Below, one piece after another: positions 60,011 through 64,000 of a DNA stretch of 64,000 bases. Under the pieces are notes generated by a model. The model saw nothing but the letters and a program-made list of their open reading frames with translations. It searched no databases and was not told where the DNA came from. How positions within the stretch are numbered: the first letter of the stretch is position 1; each line of letters begins with the position of its first letter. Source of the DNA: Paracoccus caeni (GTDB lineage: Bacteria; Pseudomonadota; Alphaproteobacteria; Rhodobacterales; Rhodobacteraceae); NCBI RefSeq assembly GCF_016629665.1, contig NZ_JAEPRQ010000003.1, forward strand, positions 186,001 through 250,000, in the 5' to 3' direction. Position numbers and translations under genes: made by a program.

Positions 60011-62257
60011 ATGGCTGAACAGAGAACCGGATCGGGCAAGGCTCGGGTCTTCGGCTATGCCGGGGCGATCGCTGCGGCGGTCATGGCGGGGCTGCTGAGC
60101 CTTGCGCTACCCGAAGTGCTGGCCGGGGGGCGGGTGCTGTTCGGCATCGACTGGGCGCCTTCGCTGGGCGTGTCGCTGGCCTTCATGCTGGACGGGTTGT
60201 CGCTGACCTTCGCGTTGCTGATCACCGGCATCGGCTCTCTGATCTTCCTCTACGCGACCGGCTATATGGGCGATCACCCGCGATTCGGGCGCTTTGTGTT
60301 GTTCCTGTTCGCCTTCATGCTGTCGATGCTGGGCGTGGTCATGGCGCGCGATCTGATCACGCTGTTCGTGTTCTGGGAATTGACCAGCGTGACCTCTTAT
60401 CTGCTGATCGGCTTCGACCACGAGAATGCACAGGCGCGCCGCAATGCGTTGCAGGCGATGCTGGTTACCGCCGCCGGAGGGCTGGCGCTGCTGGCGGGGT
60501 TCATCCTTATAGGGTTGGCGGGGGGCAGCTTTGATCTGGCGCAGATCCTGACCGGGCCGGGGTTGCAGGACAGCAGCTATTACACCCCGATCCTGATCCT
60601 TGTCCTGCTGGGCGCTTTCACCAAATCGGCGCAGTTTCCGTTCCATTTCTGGCTGCCAAACGCCATGGCCGCGCCGACGCCGGTGTCGGCCTATCTGCAT
60701 TCCGCAACGATGGTGAAGGCCGGGGTCTATCTGCTGGCGCGGCTGCATCCGGTGCTGGGCGATACGCCCGCATGGCAAGGCTCGCTGACGGCGGCGGGGC
60801 TGGTGACGGCGGTGATGGCCTCGATCCTTGCGCTGCGCCAGACCGATCTGAAGCAGGCGCTGGCCTATACCACGCTGATGGCGCTTGGCACGATCACGCT
60901 GTTTCTGGCGGGGTCTTCTGAATACGCGCTGACGGCGGCGGTGACCTTCCTGATCGTTCATTCGCTGTACAAGGCGGCGCTGTTCATGGTCGTCGGCGCA
61001 ATCGATCACGGCACCGGCTCCCGCGATGTCGCCTTGCTGGGCGGGTTGCGCGGCGCGCTGCCGATCACCGCGCTTGCCGCTGCATTGGCGGGGCTGTCGA
61101 TGGCGGGTGTGCCGCCGCTGATCGGCTGGATCGGCAAGGAACTGCTTTATGCGGGCGCCGCCACGATCTCGCCCGAGCCACTGGTTATCCTTGGCGTTCT
61201 GACGGCCAATGCGCTGATGGTCGCAGTTGCTGGCGTCGTCGCCCTGCGCCCATTCTGGGGGGCGCGGATCAAGACGCCCCATATCCCGCATGAGGCACCG
61301 TGGCAGATGTGGGTCGGGCCGCTGTTGCTGGGCGGGCTTGGGCTTGTCTTCGGGCTTGGCGCGGGGCTGCTGCAACCGATGATCGAGGCGATGCTGACGA
61401 CCGGCTTTGGCCGGGATCACGCCGCGGAACTGCACCTCTGGGCCGGATTCAACCTGCCTTTCTTCCTCAGCCTTGCGACCTTCGCGATGGGCATCACGCT
61501 TTACCTGATGCGCGACCGCTATCGTCGTGCCATCGCTGACCTATTGGCCCGGTTGCCCGGATTCGATCCGGGTTGGGACCGCTTTCTGGACCATTTCCGC
61601 ACCTTCGCCGCGTGGCAGACCCGCCTGATCCAGCCGGGTCGCCTGACCGCCTATCTGACGGCAACTTTTGTGGTCATGGTGCTGGCCATCGGCGGCGCGC
61701 TGCTCCTGCGCAGGCCCGTCATCGCGATTGATCTGTCGGCGCCGCTGCTGATCTGGGTGATCGCGGCCGTTACCGCAGCGGGTGCGGTGCTGACGCTGGG
61801 CACTCGGTCGCGGATCGCGGCGATCAGCGGGATCGGCACCACCGGCATCGGCGTGACTCTGATTTTCATCTTCTTCGGCGCGCCCGATGTCGCCACCACG
61901 CAGCTGATGGTCGAGACCCTCTCCGCCGTTCTTTTCGCCATTGCCGCCCTGCGCCTGCCCGCCATTGTCGAGCGGCGCAGCAAGTCGCGCCAGCTTGCCC
62001 ATGCGGTCCTGGCGGGGGCGGTCGGGCTGACCGTAACGCTGATCGTGCTGGCGGTAACCACGCACCCGCTTGACCGCCACATCACCAGCTTTTTCGAGGA
62101 AAACAGCTACAGCCTCGCCCATGGGCTGAACATCGTGAACGTGATCCTAGTCGATTTCCGCGCCTTTGACACCTTCGGCGAATTGACGGTGGTGTTCTTG
62201 GCCTCGGTCGGGGCCTATGCCGTGCTGAAACGGCGGTCGCGAAAGGCGGGGCCATGA
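60011..62257 (+). CDS. mnhA: Na+/H+ antiporter subunit A (Mrp/Mnh)
   Basis: Large membrane subunit of the multi-subunit monovalent cation/proton antiporter, related to NuoL. The 748 residues contain about 20 membrane segments, with [20 protein letters not shown], the [20 protein letters not shown] motif of ion-translocating NuoL-type subunits, [20 protein letters not shown] and [20 protein letters not shown]. The C-terminal part includes a DUF4040/MrpA-extension region. subunit B is separate here, not fused. ATG 60011 has GGGAGAGG upstream. It overlaps mnhB by ATGA; the operon continues mnhB, mnhC, mnhD beyond the window. Confidence 0.93.
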   Translation: MAEQRTGSGKARVFGYAGAIAAAVMAGLLSLALPEVLAGGRVLFGIDWAPSLGVSLAFMLDGLSLTFALLITGIGSLIFLYATGYMGDHPRFGRFVLFLFAFMLSMLGVVMARDLITLFVFWELTSVTSYLLIGFDHENAQARRNALQAMLVTAAGGLALLAGFILIGLAGGSFDLAQILTGPGLQDSSYYTPILILVLLGAFTKSAQFPFHFWLPNAMAAPTPVSAYLHSATMVKAGVYLLARLHPVLGDTPAWQGSLTAAGLVTAVMASILALRQTDLKQALAYTTLMALGTITLFLAGSSEYALTAAVTFLIVHSLYKAALFMVVGAIDHGTGSRDVALLGGLRGALPITALAAALAGLSMAGVPPLIGWIGKELLYAGAATISPEPLVILGVLTANALMVAVAGVVALRPFWGARIKTPHIPHEAPWQMWVGPLLLGGLGLVFGLGAGLLQPMIEAMLTTGFGRDHAAELHLWAGFNLPFFLSLATFAMGITLYLMRDRYRRAIADLLARLPGFDPGWDRFLDHFRTFAAWQTRLIQPGRLTAYLTATFVVMVLAIGGALLLRRPVIAIDLSAPLLIWVIAAVTAAGAVLTLGTRSRIAAISGIGTTGIGVTLIFIFFGAPDVATTQLMVETLSAVLFAIAALRLPAIVERRSKSRQLAHAVLAGAVGLTVTLIVLAVTTHPLDRHITSFFEENSYSLAHGLNIVNVILVDFRAFDTFGELTVVFLASVGAYAVLKRRSRKAGP

Positions 62258-62655
62258 AATCGCTGATCCTGCTGACCGGCGCCCGCTTTCTGGTGCCGCT
62301 GTTTCTGGTCTTCTCGCTTTACGTGCTGCTGCGCGGCCATAATGCTCCGGGCGGTGGCTTCATCGGCGGGCTGATCGCGGCCTGCGGCTTTACCCTCTAC
62401 GCCTTTGCGGCAGGGGTCGAGGCCGCGCGCAAGGCGCTGCGCATCGATCCCCGCACCATCGGCATCCTTGGCCTGATCTGCGCCCTGATCGGCGCTTTCG
62501 CCTCCGCATTCACCGGGCAAGAGCCGTTCGCCGGGGTCTGGGGCGAGGTCTGGGGCTATGCCGTCTCAAGCGTCCTTGTGTTCGATATCGGCGTCTATCT
62601 GGCGGTCTTCGGCGGCATGCTGACGCTGATCTTCGCATTGGAGGAGACGGCCTGA
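62254..62655 (+). CDS. mnhB: Na+/H+ antiporter subunit B (Mrp/Mnh)
   Basis: Small membrane subunit of 133 residues with about four hydrophobic segments. It has the MnhB signature [20 protein letters not shown] near residues 18-38 and [20 protein letters not shown]. Start overlaps mnhA by ATGA and the end overlaps mnhC by one base (TGATG). It works within the Mrp complex for Na+ extrusion and pH homeostasis. Confidence 0.94.
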   Translation: MKSLILLTGARFLVPLFLVFSLYVLLRGHNAPGGGFIGGLIAACGFTLYAFAAGVEAARKALRIDPRTIGILGLICALIGAFASAFTGQEPFAGVWGEVWGYAVSSVLVFDIGVYLAVFGGMLTLIFALEETA

Positions 62656-63014
62656 TGGAAACCGTCCTTGCACTTCTGTCCGGCTTTCTTGTGGCTGCGG
62701 CGGTCTGGCTGATGTTGTCGGGGAACCTGCTGCGGTTCCTGTTCGGGCTGCTGCTGCTGTCGAACGCGGTCAATATCGCCATTTTCAGCGCGGGCCGCCT
62801 GACCCCCGGCACGCCGCCCTTTCTGGGCGACAAAGGGGCTCTGCCCGATGCCGTGATGGCGAATTCGCTGCCGCAGGCGCTGCTGCTGACCGCCATCGTC
62901 ATCGGCTTTGGCCTTTTCGCCTTCTCGCTGGCGTTGACCATCCGCGCCTATCGCAGCTTTCACCACCTTGACGTCGATCAGATGCGCCTTGCCGAGCCGA
63001 AAGAGGACGCATGA
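62655..63014 (+). CDS. mnhC: Na+/H+ antiporter subunit C (Mrp/Mnh)
   Basis: NuoK-like membrane subunit of 119 residues with three hydrophobic helices: LLSGFLVAAAVWLMLSGNLL, LLLLSNAVNIAIFSAGRL (with the conserved SNAVN), and ALLLTAIVIGFGLFAFSLAL. DPLPQALVLTAIVI-like order is seen in NSLPQALLLTAIVIGFGLF. It starts one base inside mnhB's stop and overlaps mnhD by ATGA (63011-63014). Confidence 0.94.
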   Translation: METVLALLSGFLVAAAVWLMLSGNLLRFLFGLLLLSNAVNIAIFSAGRLTPGTPPFLGDKGALPDAVMANSLPQALLLTAIVIGFGLFAFSLALTIRAYRSFHHLDVDQMRLAEPKEDA

Positions 63015-64000
63015 GCTGGCTTCTGGCGCTTCCGATCCTGTTCCCGTTCTGCACCGCCGCCCTGTCGCTTCTGACGCGCAACAGCCGGTGGAGCGCGCGC
63101 ATCTCGGTCGCAGGCTCGGTGATTTCGCTGATCCTCGCCTGCCTGCTCGTCGGCACGGTCATGCGCGAGGGTGTGATCGCCACGCAGATGAGCACATGGG
63201 CCGCGCCTTTCGGGATCACGCTGGTCGCCGATTATCTTGGCGCGGCGATGGTGCTGATTACCGCGATCATCGGGCTGGCAACCGCCATCTGGGCACTGGC
63301 CGAGATTGACGACGATACCGCCCGCATGGGCTGGCACGGCGTTTACCAGACGCTTTTGGGCGGCGTTACCGGGGCGTTCCTGACCGGCGACATCTTCAAC
63401 CTTTATGTCTGGTTCGAGGTGTTGCTGATTTCCTCTTTCGGCCTGCTGATCATGGGCGGACGCAAAGAGGCCATCGACGGCGCGGTGAAATACGTGACGC
63501 TGAACCTGATCTCGACCGTGCTGTTCCTGTGCGCGGCGGGGCTGCTTTACGGGGCGACGGGGACGCTGAACATGGCCGATCTGCGGCAGGCGGTGGCCGA
63601 CCATCCCGATCAAGGGCTGATGACCGCCATCGCAATGATGTTCATGATCGGGTTCGGGCTGAAGGCCGGGGTGTTCCCGCTGTTCTTCTGGCTGCCCGCA
63701 TCCTATCACACGCCGCATTACGCAGTCTCGGCGGTGTTTGCGGGTCTGCTGACCAAGGTGGGCGTCTATGCGCTGATCCGGGTGTTCACGCTGATCTTCG
63801 TGGGCGATCAGGGCTTTACGCATCAAATCCTTTTGTGGGTGGCGCTGGCGACGATGCTGACCGGCGTGCTGGGCGCGGCGGCGCAAAGCGATTTCCGCAA
63901 AATCTTGTCGTTCCACATCATCAGCCAGATCGGCTACATGATCCTTGGGCTGGCGCTGATGACGCCGTTGGCGGTGATGGGGGCGATCTTCTATCTCATC
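63011..64000 (+). CDS. mnhD: Na+/H+ antiporter subunit D (Mrp/Mnh), 5' part
   Basis: NuoN/NuoM-like proton-translocating membrane subunit, cut by the window end after 330 codons. It starts MSWLLALPILFPFCTAALSL at 63011, overlapping mnhC by ATGA, and carries the family motifs GDIFNLYVWFEVLLISSFGL (residues about 120-140, with the conserved Glu), GFGLKAGVFPLFFWLPASYH with the key Lys, and a helix ending FRKILSFHIISQIGYMILGL. Further Mnh subunits (E, F, G) are expected downstream. Confidence 0.94.
   Translation, partial: MSWLLALPILFPFCTAALSLLTRNSRWSARISVAGSVISLILACLLVGTVMREGVIATQMSTWAAPFGITLVADYLGAAMVLITAIIGLATAIWALAEIDDDTARMGWHGVYQTLLGGVTGAFLTGDIFNLYVWFEVLLISSFGLLIMGGRKEAIDGAVKYVTLNLISTVLFLCAAGLLYGATGTLNMADLRQAVADHPDQGLMTAIAMMFMIGFGLKAGVFPLFFWLPASYHTPHYAVSAVFAGLLTKVGVYALIRVFTLIFVGDQGFTHQILLWVALATMLTGVLGAAAQSDFRKILSFHIISQIGYMILGLALMTPLAVMGAIFYLI

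Overview
The window is about 64 kb of high-GC DNA from a flagellated alphaproteobacterium. It most resembles the Rhodobacterales (a Paracoccus-like or roseobacter-like chromosome). The reasons are a CcrM-type GANTC DNA methyltransferase next to rnhB, the gene order fliL-flgH-flgA-flgG-flgF-fliQ-fliE-flgC-flgB facing fliI, a BMP-type nucleoside ABC transporter, and dense operons with many 4-base ATGA/GTGA overlaps. The genus cannot be fixed from sequence reading alone. Nothing looks like a prophage, plasmid, CRISPR locus or intact insertion sequence, so most of the window is ordinary chromosome.

Layout. 0-7 kb: the end of an M20 amidohydrolase gene, purU, then a convergent five-gene BMP/nucleoside-type ABC transporter operon that contains an unexplained small membrane protein. 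7-14.5 kb: dnaE, then ruvC-ruvA-htpX-ruvB, then an inositol-monophosphatase-family gene. 14.6-20.2 kb: two EamA exporters, the second divergent from a MocR-type regulator across a clear inverted-repeat operator, then a lytic transglycosylase. 20.3-25.5 kb: dapA, a 61-residue membrane peptide, an HNH nuclease, a VOC protein, and pnp with a structured leader. 25.5-28.1 kb: three glycosyltransferase-like genes. 28-32.7 kb: SDR/LysR and peroxiredoxin/aldehyde dehydrogenase pairs. 32.8-49.1 kb: a flagellar region (motB, flgEKLI; then fliL to flgB and fliI) with a dTDP-L-rhamnose operon (rfbCBDA) and a family-2 glycosyltransferase inserted in its middle. 49.2-53.1 kb: a Crp/Fnr regulator, an extensin-like protein coupled to an L,D-transpeptidase, and a GntR/UTRA regulator. 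53.3-58.6 kb: a fosmidomycin-resistance-type MFS exporter coupled to a two-domain (sulfotransferase-like plus GT90/CAP10-like) protein, then allA, rnhB and ccrM. 59-64 kb: an OxyR-like regulator lacking the peroxidatic cysteine, divergent from an Mrp/Mnh Na+/H+ antiporter operon that runs off the end.

Main points of interest. (1) A repeated structured element (stem, optional second stem, then a CCCCC...GGATATTT...CCAA-type tail) lies right after the stop codons of several unrelated genes. (2) The sulfotransferase-like/GT90 fusion is translationally coupled to an exporter, behind two tandem palindromes and a GntR regulator. (3) GANTC sites cluster in the ccrM promoter and as a contiguous pair in the flgB/fliI divergent promoter. 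(4) The OxyR-like protein has Tyr in place of the peroxidatic Cys and an ATAG-N7-CTAT site just upstream. (5) The rhamnose operon sits inside the flagellar cluster. (6) A 119-residue membrane protein sits between two ABC permease genes with ATGA overlaps on both sides.
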